A stretch of 64,000 nt of DNA, taken from positions 531,439 to 595,438 of the forward strand of contig NZ_JQGJ02000003.1 in the NCBI RefSeq assembly GCF_000802155.2, read 5' to 3'. Under the pieces are notes generated by a model, which worked only from the letters and a program-made list of their open reading frames with translations, was not told the origin of the DNA and searched no databases. The stretch comes from Pseudomonas frederiksbergensis (GTDB lineage: Bacteria > Pseudomonadota > Gammaproteobacteria > Pseudomonadales > Pseudomonadaceae). Below, piece by piece: positions 18,904 to 28,060 of the stretch. How positions within the stretch are numbered: the first letter of the stretch is position 1; the number at the start of each line of letters is the position of its first letter. The position numbers were made by a program, and so were the translations under genes.

Positions 18904-19665
18904 TTACTTATCGTCAGTTTCACCGGGAACATTAGCGGTTTCGGACGGGGTGCCCTCCACTTCTTCCTTCATCCGCTTGAGACCCATGTGCCGCACATCG
19001 GTGCCGCGCACCAAGTAGATCACCAGTTCGGAGATGTTGCGCGCATGATCGCCGATACGCTCCAGGGAACGCAGCACCCAGATGATGCTCAACACCCGCG
19101 AAATCGAGCGCGGGTCTTCCATCATGTAGGTCGCCAGCTCACGCAGGGCGGTCTTGTACTCGCGGTCGATGATCTTGTCGTATTGGGCCACCGACAGCGC
19201 CAGGTCGGCGTCGAAACGGGCGAAGGCGTCCAGCGCGTCGCGGACCATGTTGCGTACTTGGTCGCCGATGTGGCGCACCTCGACGTAACCGCGCGGGGCT
19301 TCGCCTTCTTCGCATAACTGGATTGCACGACGGGCGATCTTGGTGGCTTCGTCGCCGATCCGCTCAAGGTCGATCACCGACTTGGAAATGCTGATGATCA
19401 GGCGCAGGTCGGAAGCAGCCGGTTGGCGACGGGCCAGGATACGCAGGCACTCTTCGTCGATGTTGCGTTCCATCTGGTTGATCTGGTCATCGATTTCGCG
19501 CACTTGCTGGGCCAGGCCGGAATCGGCCTCGATCAGCGCGGTCACCGCGTCGTTGACCTGCTTTTCCACCAGCCCGCCCATCGCCAGCAGGTGGCTGCGC
19601 ACCTCTTCCAGCTCGGCGTTGAACTGCGCGGAAATGTGGTGGGTAAGGCCTTCTTTACTAATCAT
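18904..19665 (-). CDS. phoU: Phosphate signalling protein PhoU
   Basis: 253-residue all-helical protein made of two three-helix repeats, each with the metal-binding E-x-x-R-x-x-D pattern: DLERIGDEATKIARR at about 110 and SLERIGDHARNISE at about 210. It damps PhoR signalling when the Pst transporter is busy and limits phosphate uptake. It is the last gene of pstC-pstA-pstB-phoU and is followed by a strong terminator. Confidence 0.97.
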   Translation of the reverse strand: MISKEGLTHHISAQFNAELEEVRSHLLAMGGLVEKQVNDAVTALIEADSGLAQQVREIDDQINQMERNIDEECLRILARRQPAASDLRLIISISKSVIDLERIGDEATKIARRAIQLCEEGEAPRGYVEVRHIGDQVRNMVRDALDAFARFDADLALSVAQYDKIIDREYKTALRELATYMMEDPRSISRVLSIIWVLRSLERIGDHARNISELVIYLVRGTDVRHMGLKRMKEEVEGTPSETANVPGETDDK

Positions 19666-19737
19666 CTTTGGCGTCCTTGGAGCGTCCGGTAAGGTGCGGC
19701 GGACCGCAGCGTGAAGTCAATGAGCAACTACGGCTGA

Positions 19738-20571
19738 CTAGCCGTAACGACCGGTGATGTAGTCCTCGGTCTGCTTCATGGCCGGATTGGTAAACAAGGT
19801 GTCGGTGTCTCCAAACTCCACCAGCTTGCCCATGTACATGAACGCGGTGTAGTCCGATACCCGTGCCGCCTGCTGCATGTTGTGGGTCACGATGACGATG
19901 GTGAACTTGGACTTGAGCTCGTAGATCAGCTCTTCGACCTTCAGCGTCGAGATCGGGTCGAGTGCCGAGCAAGGTTCGTCGAGCAGCAGGACTTCCGGTT
20001 CCACGGCGATGGTGCGGGCGATGACCAGGCGTTGCTGCTGGCCGCCGGACAGGCCCAGGGCCGACTCGTGCAGGCGGTCCTTGACTTCGTCCCACAGCGC
20101 CGCGCCCTTGAGCGCCCATTCAACGGCTTCATCAAGGATGCGCTTCTTGTTGATGCCTTGGATGCGCAGGCCGTACACCACGTTTTCGTAGATGGTCTTC
20201 GGGAATGGGTTGGGCTTCTGGAACACCATGCCCACGCGCCGACGCAGCTCGGCCACGTCCTCGCCCTTGCGGTAGATGTTATTGCCGTAGAGGTTGATCT
20301 CGCCTTCGACGCGGCAACCGTCCACCAGGTCGTTCATGCGGTTGAAGGTACGCAGCAAGGTCGACTTGCCGCAGCCCGACGGGCCGATGAACGCGGTGAC
20401 GCGTTGTTTCGGGATGTTCAGGCTGACGTCGTACAGCGCCTGCTTCTGACCGTAGAACAGGTTCAGGCCGGGCACTTCGATGGCGACGGTTTCCTGAGCC
20501 AGGTTCAAGCTCTGCTTGTCGCGGCCCAGGGCCGACATGTTGATGCCGTGTGTATGTGCTTCGTGTTGCAT
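19738..20571 (-). CDS. pstB: Phosphate ABC transporter ATP-binding protein PstB
   Basis: 277-residue ATPase of the high-affinity phosphate importer. Walker [10 protein letters not shown] near residue 60, signature LSGGQQQRL, Walker [13 protein letters not shown] and the switch histidine THNMQQ are all intact. The first about 25 residues before VPGLNLFYG are a short extension usual in Pseudomonas. A GGAG site precedes the ATG. It energises the PstA/PstC channel encoded upstream. Confidence 0.98.
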   Translation of the reverse strand: MQHEAHTHGINMSALGRDKQSLNLAQETVAIEVPGLNLFYGQKQALYDVSLNIPKQRVTAFIGPSGCGKSTLLRTFNRMNDLVDGCRVEGEINLYGNNIYRKGEDVAELRRRVGMVFQKPNPFPKTIYENVVYGLRIQGINKKRILDEAVEWALKGAALWDEVKDRLHESALGLSGGQQQRLVIARTIAVEPEVLLLDEPCSALDPISTLKVEELIYELKSKFTIVIVTHNMQQAARVSDYTAFMYMGKLVEFGDTDTLFTNPAMKQTEDYITGRYG

Positions 20572-20636
20572 GGGAGGCTCCCTGTGCTAACAAATTCGGT
20601 TCGGTTGGCCAACTGAGCGGCCATGCCAATCTGTAT

Positions 20637-20662
20637 AGGTGGGAGCAAGCTCGCTCCCACCT
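20637..20662. repeat. REP palindrome inside the pst operon
   Basis: AGGTGGGAGC / GCTCCCACCT arms with a 6-base centre lie between pstA and pstB. As a hairpin in the mRNA it could set the relative amounts of the two cistrons. Confidence 0.8.
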
Positions 20663-20667
20663 GAAAA

Positions 20668-22338
20668 TCAACTATCCAGCGCTTTGTATTTCTCGCGCAG
20701 GTGGTTACGGATCCACACTGCCGACAGGTTCAAGATCGCGATCACCAGCACCAGCAGCAGCGCCGTGGCGTAGACCAACGGTCGGGCGGCCTCGACGTTG
20801 GGGCTCTGGAAGCCGACGTCATAGATATGGAAGCCCAAGTGCATGATCTTCTGGTCCAGGTGCAGGTACGGGTAATTACCGTCCAGTGGCAGCGACGGGG
20901 CCAGCTTCACCACGCCCACCAGCATCAACGGCGCCACTTCGCCAGCGGCACGGGCCACGGCGAGGATCATGCCGGTCATCATTGCCGGGCTCGCCATCGG
21001 CAGGACGATCTTCCACAGGGTCTCGGCCTTGGTCGCGCCGAGGGCCAGGGAGCCTTCGCGCACGGTCCGTGGGATCCGCGCCAAACCTTCCTCGGTGGCG
21101 ACGATCACCACCGGCACCGCCAGCAGCGCGAGGGTCAGGGACGCCCAGAGCAGGCCCGGGGTGCCGAAGGTCGGCGCCGGCAAGGCTTCGGGGAAGAACA
21201 GCCGGTCAACCGAACCGCCCAGCACGTAGACAAAGAAGCCCAGGCCGAATACACCGTAGACGATGGCCGGGACACCGGCGAGATTGTTCACCGCGATGCG
21301 GATCAAGCGGGTCATGGGCCCTTGGCGGGCATATTCACGCAGGTAGACCGCCGCCAGCACGCCGAACGGCGTCACGATCATCGCCATGATCAGCGTCATC
21401 ATCACCGTGCCGAAAATCGCCGGGAAAATCCCGCCTTCGGTGTTGGCTTCACGCGGGTCGTCGCTGAGGAATTCCCAGACCTTGCTGAAATAGAAACCTA
21501 TCTTGGTGAACGTACCCATGCCGTTTGGCTGGTAGGCGTGCACCACTTTGCCGATTTCGATTTCCACTTCCTTGCCGTTGGCATCGCGGGCCGTCAGGCT
21601 GTCGCGGTTGAACTGCGCGTGCAAATCGGAGAGGCGCGCTTCGATGTCCTTGTAGCGGGCGTTGAGTTCGGCGCGTTCGCTTTCCAGGTCGGCCTGGGCG
21701 GCGGCGTCGAGCTTGCCGTCCAGTTCCAGCTTGCGACCATGCAGGCGGATACGTTCCAGGCCAGCGTTGATCGCGCCGATGTCGACTTTTTCCAGGGTCT
21801 TGAGCTCGTCGGCGAGTTGGTTGACACGTTCGATACGCGCCTGCAACTGCGGCCAGGCGGCTTCACCCTCGGCGATGACCTTGCCCTGTTCCTTGACGTT
21901 GACCAGGTAACCGTAGAAGTTGCCCCACTCGCGACGCTCAAGGGCCATGAGCTCTGGCGGTGTGGTCTGGTTGGTCAGCCAATCGCCAACGATCCAGGTG
22001 AAATCGGTGCCGTTGAGGTCACGGTTGCCGACCTTCACCAATTCGCGGGTCATGAACTCCGGGCCTTCGTCCGGCACCGGCAGGCCGGCGCTTTTCAGGC
22101 GCTCGCGAGGGACTTCTTCTTTCTGTACGACTTCGCCTACCACCAGGTGCGCAGGCATGCCCGGTACGTTGTAGCTGGCGTGGATCAAGTCGGCCGGCCA
22201 GAAATGGCCGAGGCCGCGCACGGCGATCACCGCCAGCAGGCCAATGGTCATGATGACCGCGATGGACACCGCGCCACCGCTGATCCAGACGCCTGGGGCG
22301 CCGCTCTTGAACCATCCTTTCAGGGAGTTCTGTTTCAC
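20668..22338 (-). CDS. pstA: Phosphate ABC transporter permease PstA (long form)
   Basis: 556 residues, about twice the E. coli PstA. The C-terminal ~270 residues are the normal permease with six helices and the EGLARIPRTVREGSLALGATKAET coupling loop. The extra N-terminal part has one membrane helix (about 18-40) and a large, partly coiled-coil external domain (DUF3333-like, about 60-270) with EL/KL-rich heptads. The long form is usual in Pseudomonas. The start is GTG at 22338. With PstC it forms the membrane channel. Confidence 0.95.
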   Translation of the reverse strand: MKQNSLKGWFKSGAPGVWISGGAVSIAVIMTIGLLAVIAVRGLGHFWPADLIHASYNVPGMPAHLVVGEVVQKEEVPRERLKSAGLPVPDEGPEFMTRELVKVGNRDLNGTDFTWIVGDWLTNQTTPPELMALERREWGNFYGYLVNVKEQGKVIAEGEAAWPQLQARIERVNQLADELKTLEKVDIGAINAGLERIRLHGRKLELDGKLDAAAQADLESERAELNARYKDIEARLSDLHAQFNRDSLTARDANGKEVEIEIGKVVHAYQPNGMGTFTKIGFYFSKVWEFLSDDPREANTEGGIFPAIFGTVMMTLIMAMIVTPFGVLAAVYLREYARQGPMTRLIRIAVNNLAGVPAIVYGVFGLGFFVYVLGGSVDRLFFPEALPAPTFGTPGLLWASLTLALLAVPVVIVATEEGLARIPRTVREGSLALGATKAETLWKIVLPMASPAMMTGMILAVARAAGEVAPLMLVGVVKLAPSLPLDGNYPYLHLDQKIMHLGFHIYDVGFQSPNVEAARPLVYATALLLVLVIAILNLSAVWIRNHLREKYKALDS

Positions 22339-22353
22339 AGACTTCTACCTTTC

Positions 22354-24639
22354 TTAAAGCGACGAATATTTCTTGCGCAGACGCTGACGGATCAGCTCGG
22401 CGAGGGTGTTCATGACGAAGGTGAACAACAGCAACACCAGGGCCGACAGGAACAGCACGCGGTAATGGCTGCCGCCGACTTCCGACTCGGGCATTTCCAC
22501 CGCCACGTTGGCCGCCAGGGTGCGCAGGCCTTCGAACAGGTTCATTTCCATGACCGGGGTGTTGCCGGTGGCCATCAGCACGATCATGGTCTCGCCCACT
22601 GCGCGGCCCATGCCGATCATCAGCGCCGAGAAGATGCCCGGGCTGGCGGTGAGGATCACCACGCGAGTCATGGTCTGCCACGGCGTGGCCCCGAGGGCCA
22701 GCGAGCCCAGGGTCAGGCCGCGCGGCACGCTGAACACAGCGTCCTCGGCGATGGAGTAGATGTTCGGGATGACCGCGAAACCCATCGCCAGGCCGACTAC
22801 CAGGGCGTTGCGCTGGTCGTAGGTGATGCCCAGGTCATGGGAGATCCACATGCGCATGTCGCCACCGAAGAACCAGGCTTCCAGGTACGGGCTCATGTAC
22901 AGCGAGAGCCAGCCCACGAACAGGATGACCGGAATCAACAAGGCGCTTTCCCAGCCGTCCGGCACCCGCAGGCGAATGGATTCCGGCAGGCGGCTGAAGA
23001 CGAAACCGGCGACCAGGATGCCGATCGGCAGCAACATCAACAGGCTGAAGATGCCTGGCAGGTGCCCTTCGACGTAGGGCGCCAGGAACAGGCCGGCGAA
23101 GAAACCGAGGATCACCGTCGGCATCGCCTCCATCAGCTCGATCACTGGCTTGACCTTGCGGCGCATGCCCGGGGCCATGAAGTACGCGGTGTAGATCGCG
23201 GCGGCAATGGCCAGCGGCGCGGCCAGCAGCATCGCGTAGAACGCAGCCTTCAAGGTGCCGAAGGTCAGCGGCGAAAGGCTCAGCTTGGGTTCGAAATCGG
23301 TGTTGGCGGCGGTCGATTGCCAGACGTATTTAGGTTCGTCGTAGTTTTCGTACCAGACCTTGCTCCACAACGCGCTCCAGGACACTTCCGGATGCGGATT
23401 GTCCAGTGCCAATGGTTGCAGCTTGCCGCCCTGCTCAACGATCAGGCGGTTGGCCCGTGGCGACATGCCGAACAGGCCCTGGCCGTCGACTACCTGGTCC
23501 ACCAGCAAGGTGCGGTGGGCGGTGCTGTGGAACACGCCGAGCTTGCCGGCGGCGTCCAGGGCCACGAAACCCTTGCGACGCTCTTCAGCGCTGATTTCAA
23601 CGATGGGCGCGCTGCCCATCTGGAAGGCACGAATCTGTTTGAAGCGCAGCTCGCCGTCCGGATCGCGGGCCATGAACCACTGGGCCAGGCCGCCCTTGGA
23701 ATCACCGATGATCAGCGAAATCCCGCCGACCAGTTGAGCAGTCGCTGTGACTTCTGCGTCGGCGTTCTCCAGAAGTTTGTAGCGGCCGTTGAGGCTCTTG
23801 TCACGCAGGCTGAAGACGTCGGCCTGGGCGCGACCGTTGACCACGTACAACCATTGCTGGCGCGGGTCGACGAAGATGTTCTTCACCGGCTCGGTCATCT
23901 GCGGCAGGTCGATGCGGGTCTGCTCGTTGGTGACTTCACCGGTCATCATGTTTTCTTCGCTGGTCAGCGACAGCACATACAACTGCGCCCCACTGGAACC
24001 GGCGAGCAGCAGGGTCGAATCGGTGGCGTTGAGGCTGACGTGCTCCAAGGGCGCGCCCTGCTCGTTCAATGCAATCGGCGCCTCGCCGTAAGGGTATTCG
24101 ATGGCGGGCGAGATGGTTTTCTTGCCGTCTGGATAGCTGACTTTATAGGTGTGGCGGAACACCAGGGCCTGGCCGTTGGAAAGACCGATTGCCACCAAGG
24201 GGCTGCCAGGCTGGTCTTCGCCAATGGAGGTCACGCTGGCGCCGGCCGGAATCGGCAGGTCGACGCGGCGCAGTTCGGCGCCGCTGTCGAGCTCGTAGAA
24301 CAATGCCTGGCCCTTGTCGGAAACACGCATGGCCACCTGGTTCTGCTCTTCGATGGCGATCATCAGGGGTTTACCGGCGTCTTGCATCCAGGCCGGGGTG
24401 ATCGGGTCCTTGGCGGTCAGGTCCGCACCCTGGAACAGAGGCAGCACCACGTAGGCAAGGAAGAAGAAAATCAAGGTAATGGCGGCCAGGACGGCGAGCC
24501 CGCCGACCAGCACGTACCAGCGGGTCAGGCGATCCTTGAGCGCGCGGATGCGGCGCTTGCGTTGCAGCTCAGGCGTATTGAAGTCAATGCGCTTGGGAGG
24601 GGAAGTCGTAGTCATTGTGGAGTTGGCCAGATCATTCAT
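22354..24639 (-). CDS. pstC: Phosphate ABC transporter permease PstC (long form)
   Basis: 761 residues. After one N-terminal helix (about 40-70) comes a large extracytoplasmic region of about 370 residues with beta-propeller-like repeats (segments such as VSLNATDSTLLLAGSS and WLYVVNGRAQADVFSL). The conserved six-helix permease domain follows at about 470-750 with the coupling loop GLTLGSLALGATPWQT. The ATG at 24639 has an AGGG ribosome binding site; a GTG two codons earlier and an ATG at 24615 are alternatives. A near-consensus Pho box lies 23 bases upstream, so the cistron can be expressed apart from pstS. Confidence 0.94.
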   Translation of the reverse strand: MNDLANSTMTTTSPPKRIDFNTPELQRKRRIRALKDRLTRWYVLVGGLAVLAAITLIFFFLAYVVLPLFQGADLTAKDPITPAWMQDAGKPLMIAIEEQNQVAMRVSDKGQALFYELDSGAELRRVDLPIPAGASVTSIGEDQPGSPLVAIGLSNGQALVFRHTYKVSYPDGKKTISPAIEYPYGEAPIALNEQGAPLEHVSLNATDSTLLLAGSSGAQLYVLSLTSEENMMTGEVTNEQTRIDLPQMTEPVKNIFVDPRQQWLYVVNGRAQADVFSLRDKSLNGRYKLLENADAEVTATAQLVGGISLIIGDSKGGLAQWFMARDPDGELRFKQIRAFQMGSAPIVEISAEERRKGFVALDAAGKLGVFHSTAHRTLLVDQVVDGQGLFGMSPRANRLIVEQGGKLQPLALDNPHPEVSWSALWSKVWYENYDEPKYVWQSTAANTDFEPKLSLSPLTFGTLKAAFYAMLLAAPLAIAAAIYTAYFMAPGMRRKVKPVIELMEAMPTVILGFFAGLFLAPYVEGHLPGIFSLLMLLPIGILVAGFVFSRLPESIRLRVPDGWESALLIPVILFVGWLSLYMSPYLEAWFFGGDMRMWISHDLGITYDQRNALVVGLAMGFAVIPNIYSIAEDAVFSVPRGLTLGSLALGATPWQTMTRVVILTASPGIFSALMIGMGRAVGETMIVLMATGNTPVMEMNLFEGLRTLAANVAVEMPESEVGGSHYRVLFLSALVLLLFTFVMNTLAELIRQRLRKKYSSL

Positions 24640-24661
24640 GCGCACACCCTAGCGATCCTGT

Positions 24662-24679
24662 ATGACAGAAAGATGACAG
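24662..24679 (-). promoter_or_regulatory. Pho box upstream of pstC
   Basis: Read on the minus strand, CTGTCATCTTTCTGTCAT has two perfect CTGTCAT half sites 11 bases apart, the best PhoB site in the window. It sits between pstS and pstC and marks a second, internal PhoB-controlled promoter. Confidence 0.92.
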
Positions 24680-24791
24680 TGAAGTGACGCAACAAATCCG
24701 CCGCCAGCTAGAAGCGGCAGCGGACGGGAAATTGGCCGCGAGAGTGACGTCCACCCCCGCAGCAGCCCGGGCGTTGGCCCAGGCTCAGGTA

Positions 24792-25793
24792 TTACTTCTT
24801 GGCGACGCTGCCGCCTTCCGACAGACCCAGGTCAGCCAGTGCCTTGGCGGCTACTTTGGCTGGCAACGGGATGTAGCCGTCCTTGACCACGACTTCCTGG
24901 CCTTGCTTGGACAGGATCAGCTTCACGAACTCAGCTTCCAGCGGGGCCAGAGGCTTGTTCGGCGCCTTGTTGACGTAAACGTAGAGGAAACGCGACAGCG
25001 GGTACTTGCCGTTCAGAGCGTTCTCTTCGCTGTCTTCGATGAATTCGCCGCCTTCTTTCTTGGCCAAGGCAACGGTTTTCACGCTGGCGGTCTTGTAGCC
25101 GATACCCGAGTAGCCGACGCCATTAAGCGAGCTGCTGATCGACTGCACGACCGAAGCCGAACCTGGCTGTTCGTTGACGTTTGGCTTGTAGTCGCCTTTG
25201 CACAGGGCTTCTTCCTTGAAGTAGCCGTAGGTGCCGGACACGGAGTTACGGCCGAACAGTTGCACTGGCTTGTTGGCCAGGTCACCAGTCACGCCCAGGT
25301 CACCCCAGGTCTTGACGTCGGCCTTGGCGCCGCACAGGCGAGTCGAGGAGAAAATCGCATCGACCTGAGCCATGGTCAGGCCTTTGATTGGGTTGTCCTT
25401 GTGTACGAACACAGCCAGGGCGTCCACGGCAACCGGGATTGCGGTTGGCTTGTAGCCGTATTTCTGTTCGAAAGCCTGCAGCTCGTTATCCTTCATCTTG
25501 CGGCTCATCGGGCCCAGGTTGGAGGTGCCTTCGGTGAGCGCGGGTGGCGCGGTGGAAGAACCGGCCGCTTGAATCTGGATGTTTACGTTCGGATATTCTT
25601 TCTTGTAGTTCTCGGCCCACAAGGTCATCAGGTTGGCCAGGGTATCGGAGCCGACGCTGGACAGGTTGCCCGATACACCAGTGGTCTTGGTGTAAGCCGG
25701 AATTGCCGGGTCAACACCAGCGGCAACCGCGTTGGCAGTCGCAACGCCAGCAGCGACAAAGGTCATTGCCGCCATCAAACGCTTCAGTTTCAT
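24792..25793 (-). CDS. pstS: Phosphate-binding periplasmic protein PstS
   Basis: 333-residue high-affinity phosphate-binding protein. The signal peptide [20 protein letters not shown] ends near residue 24. Phosphate-contact loops typical of the family are visible: [17 protein letters not shown], and [12 protein letters not shown] with R and S/T residues. It delivers phosphate to PstCA. An AGGAG ribosome binding site and a Pho box about 75 bases upstream support strong induction under phosphate starvation. Confidence 0.96.
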   Translation of the reverse strand: MKLKRLMAAMTFVAAGVATANAVAAGVDPAIPAYTKTTGVSGNLSSVGSDTLANLMTLWAENYKKEYPNVNIQIQAAGSSTAPPALTEGTSNLGPMSRKMKDNELQAFEQKYGYKPTAIPVAVDALAVFVHKDNPIKGLTMAQVDAIFSSTRLCGAKADVKTWGDLGVTGDLANKPVQLFGRNSVSGTYGYFKEEALCKGDYKPNVNEQPGSASVVQSISSSLNGVGYSGIGYKTASVKTVALAKKEGGEFIEDSEENALNGKYPLSRFLYVYVNKAPNKPLAPLEAEFVKLILSKQGQEVVVKDGYIPLPAKVAAKALADLGLSEGGSVAKK

Positions 25794-25868
25794 GCCTTAC
25801 TCCTAGCAGATAGGTGTGTTAAGTCGGCCAAGTATTGGGAAGCCGTGTGAACACTCTATGGCTGAAAT

Positions 25869-25886
25869 ATGACAATTGGATGAAAG
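25869..25886 (-). promoter_or_regulatory. Pho box upstream of pstS
   Basis: On the minus strand CTTTCATCCAATTGTCAT gives two half sites with 11-base periodicity, each one base off CTGTCAT, at a normal distance before pstS. Confidence 0.82.
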
Positions 25887-25928
25887 GCCAGTATTGGATT
25901 TTGCGGGGGTGTCGTGGCGAGGGGCTGT

Positions 25929-27227
25929 TTAGCGCCCCTTTTTCCAAAGATACCCACCAATCACCATCCCCATTCCGCAGATGATCGCCACGTAATACGC
26001 CGGCCCCATCGGGCTCTCTTTCAACAGCAGGGTCACGATCATCGGCGTCAACCCGCCGAAAATCGCGTAGGCCAGGTTGTAGGAGAACGACAGGCCGCTG
26101 AAGCGCACCACGGCCGGGAAGGCATTGACCATGACGAAGGGCACCGCGCCGATGGTACCCACCAGCAAACCACTCAAGGCGTAGAGCGGGAACAGCCACT
26201 CGGGGTGAGTGAACAGGCTGTGGTAAAAGGTCCAGAACGTGACCAACAACAAACCGCTGCCGAAGACGAACACCCGGCCCGCGCCAAAGCGGTCGGCCAG
26301 CACACCGGCTCCAATGCAACCAAAACTCAGGAATACGATCGCCAGGCTATTGGCCTGCAACGCCGTGGTCGGACTGAAGTGGTACACCGTCTGCAACACC
26401 GTCGGGGTCATCAGGATCACCACGATGACGCCGGCCGACAGCAGCCAGGTCAGCAGCATCGAAATGGCGATGGCGCCGCGATGATCGCGCAGCACGGCGC
26501 GCAACGGAACCTCTTCGGCCAGCGCCTTGCGCAGTTGCAGTTCGGCAAACACCGGGGTTTCGTGGAGCCAGCGGCGCAAGTACACCGAAAACAGGCCAAA
26601 CACACCGCCCAGCAGGAATGGGATCCGCCAAGCGTAATCCGCCACTTCCACTGGCGTATAAATGCTGTTGATGGCGGTGGCGACCAGCGAACCCAACAGG
26701 ATTCCTGCCGTCAGGCCGCAGGTCAGCGTGCCGCAGGCATAGCCGATATGGCGCGCCGGCACATGCTCGGAAACGAACACCCAGGCCCCCGGTACTTCGC
26801 CACCAATGGCTGCGCCCTGGATCACGCGCATCAGCAACAACAGGATCGGTGCCCACATGCCGATCTGCGCATAGGTCGGCAACAGCCCCATGATCAGGGT
26901 CGGCACAGCCATCATGAAAATGCTCAAGGTGAACATTTTCTTGCGCCCCAGCAGGTCGCCGAAGTGGGCCATGACGATCCCGCCCAGCGGCCGGGCCAGG
27001 TAACCGGCGGCAAAAATGCCAAACGTTTGCATCAGGCGCAGCCATTCGGGCATTTCGGCAGGAAAAAACAGTTTGCCGACCACGGTGGCAAAGAACACGA
27101 AAATAATGAAATCGTAGAACTCCAGCGCGCCGCCCAGGGCAGAAAGCGACAGGGTCTTGTAGTCGTTGCGGGTCAGCGGACGGGCGGGTTGCGCGGGCGT
27201 CGCCGTGCTCGAAGGCGCAGTGGTCAT
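25929..27227 (-). CDS. MFS transporter, metabolite:H+ symporter type (MHS family)
   Basis: 432 residues with about twelve membrane helices. The MHS-type signatures GALEFYDFIIFVFFATV in helix 1 and the cytoplasmic loop HFGDLLGRKKMFTLSI are clear. MHS members bring in organic acids or betaines with protons; the substrate cannot be read from the sequence. The ATG at 27227 starts a polar tail before helix 1; an upstream extension would add low-quality sequence. An MFS gene beside pstS is also found in P. aeruginosa, as I recall, but lacks a visible Pho box here. Confidence 0.9.
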   Translation of the reverse strand: MTTAPSSTATPAQPARPLTRNDYKTLSLSALGGALEFYDFIIFVFFATVVGKLFFPAEMPEWLRLMQTFGIFAAGYLARPLGGIVMAHFGDLLGRKKMFTLSIFMMAVPTLIMGLLPTYAQIGMWAPILLLLMRVIQGAAIGGEVPGAWVFVSEHVPARHIGYACGTLTCGLTAGILLGSLVATAINSIYTPVEVADYAWRIPFLLGGVFGLFSVYLRRWLHETPVFAELQLRKALAEEVPLRAVLRDHRGAIAISMLLTWLLSAGVIVVILMTPTVLQTVYHFSPTTALQANSLAIVFLSFGCIGAGVLADRFGAGRVFVFGSGLLLVTFWTFYHSLFTHPEWLFPLYALSGLLVGTIGAVPFVMVNAFPAVVRFSGLSFSYNLAYAIFGGLTPMIVTLLLKESPMGPAYYVAIICGMGMVIGGYLWKKGR

Positions 27228-27598
27228 GGCAAGGGTTTCTCTTATAGTCGGTTCTCGGCCCGACAACACTGATGAGAGCCCGGGCAGGTTCGGCACGATA
27301 GCAAATTGTTCGAAAAAGCACATAGAGGCGCGTAATTGACAGTCAAAATCAGAACCCAGTGGTCGTCGCGACGTCTATCGCCCGATATACTCGCAACCTT
27401 GCGACACTCTGTAAGGGGTTGCTGTGCGAAAACGTCGTTGGTGATGTAGTACGAATCAGCCGGTTTCGCAGAGTTTCCCTTTGGCACGCCTTTACGAAAA
27501 ACGTGACGAACGTGGCAGTTCGGGCTGAATCGTTTTTTACAAAGACGGCTATTCACCTGAAAGACAAGACAGAGTTACGGGTCAGAGGCACCCCCGGC
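27228..27598. other. Intergenic region between MFS gene and thioesterase gene
   Basis: 371 bases between divergent genes. A TTGACAGTCAA palindrome lies at 27336-27346. A TATACT hexamer at 27386-27391 could be a -10 element for the thioesterase gene, but it lacks a good -35. The rest has no coding potential that I trust. Confidence 0.4.
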
Positions 27599-28003
27599 AT
27601 GATAGAGCTCGAACAAGAAGATCCAATCCCGCAAGGCGACCTGGCCTTGCAAATCACCGCGCTTCCCCGCGATACCAACGGCTTCGGGGACATTTTCGGC
27701 GGCTGGCTGGTGTCCCAGATGGACCTGGCCGGCACCGCGATGGCCAGCAAGGTGGCGGGCGGGCGCGTGGCGACCGTGGCGATTGATCGCATGGCGTTCC
27801 TGGTGCCGGTGGCGGTGGGTGCGCAGTTGTCCTTCTATACCCAGGCGTTGGAAATCGGCCGTAGCTCGATCCAGATGATGGTCGAGGTGTGGAGCGACGA
27901 TCCGTTGTCCAGCGAATGGCGCAAGGTCACCGAAGCAGTGTTTGTCTTCGTCGCCATCGACGGCAGTGGACGCACCCGCTCGGTTCCACCCCGCGCCCGT
28001 TAA
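27599..28003 (+). CDS. Acyl-CoA thioesterase, YciA/hot-dog family
   Basis: 134-residue single hot-dog domain. The family block RDTNGFGDIFGGWLVSQMDLAG carries the catalytic N-x-x-G-D-I-F-G-G-W pattern, followed by the helix GTAMASKVAGGRVATVAID and strands ending in EAVFVFVAIDGSGR. It hydrolyses acyl-CoA thioesters in the cytoplasm. The start at 27599 gives the usual length of about 132 residues. An 80-residue in-frame extension upstream has no homologous character. Confidence 0.92.
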   Translation: MIELEQEDPIPQGDLALQITALPRDTNGFGDIFGGWLVSQMDLAGTAMASKVAGGRVATVAIDRMAFLVPVAVGAQLSFYTQALEIGRSSIQMMVEVWSDDPLSSEWRKVTEAVFVFVAIDGSGRTRSVPPRAR

Positions 28004-28060
28004 ACGCGGCGACCGTTTTGCGGTCCATTGCAGTCCATGTTCCTGAACGAGATGCGCAAT

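Noticed and set aside
20701..24687. A 1328-codon open frame on the plus strand opposite pstA and pstC
   Set aside because: It is a frame created by the codon bias of high-GC genes on the other strand: rich in His, Arg and Gln, no recognisable domain, no ribosome binding site, and it exactly shadows two well-conserved genes.
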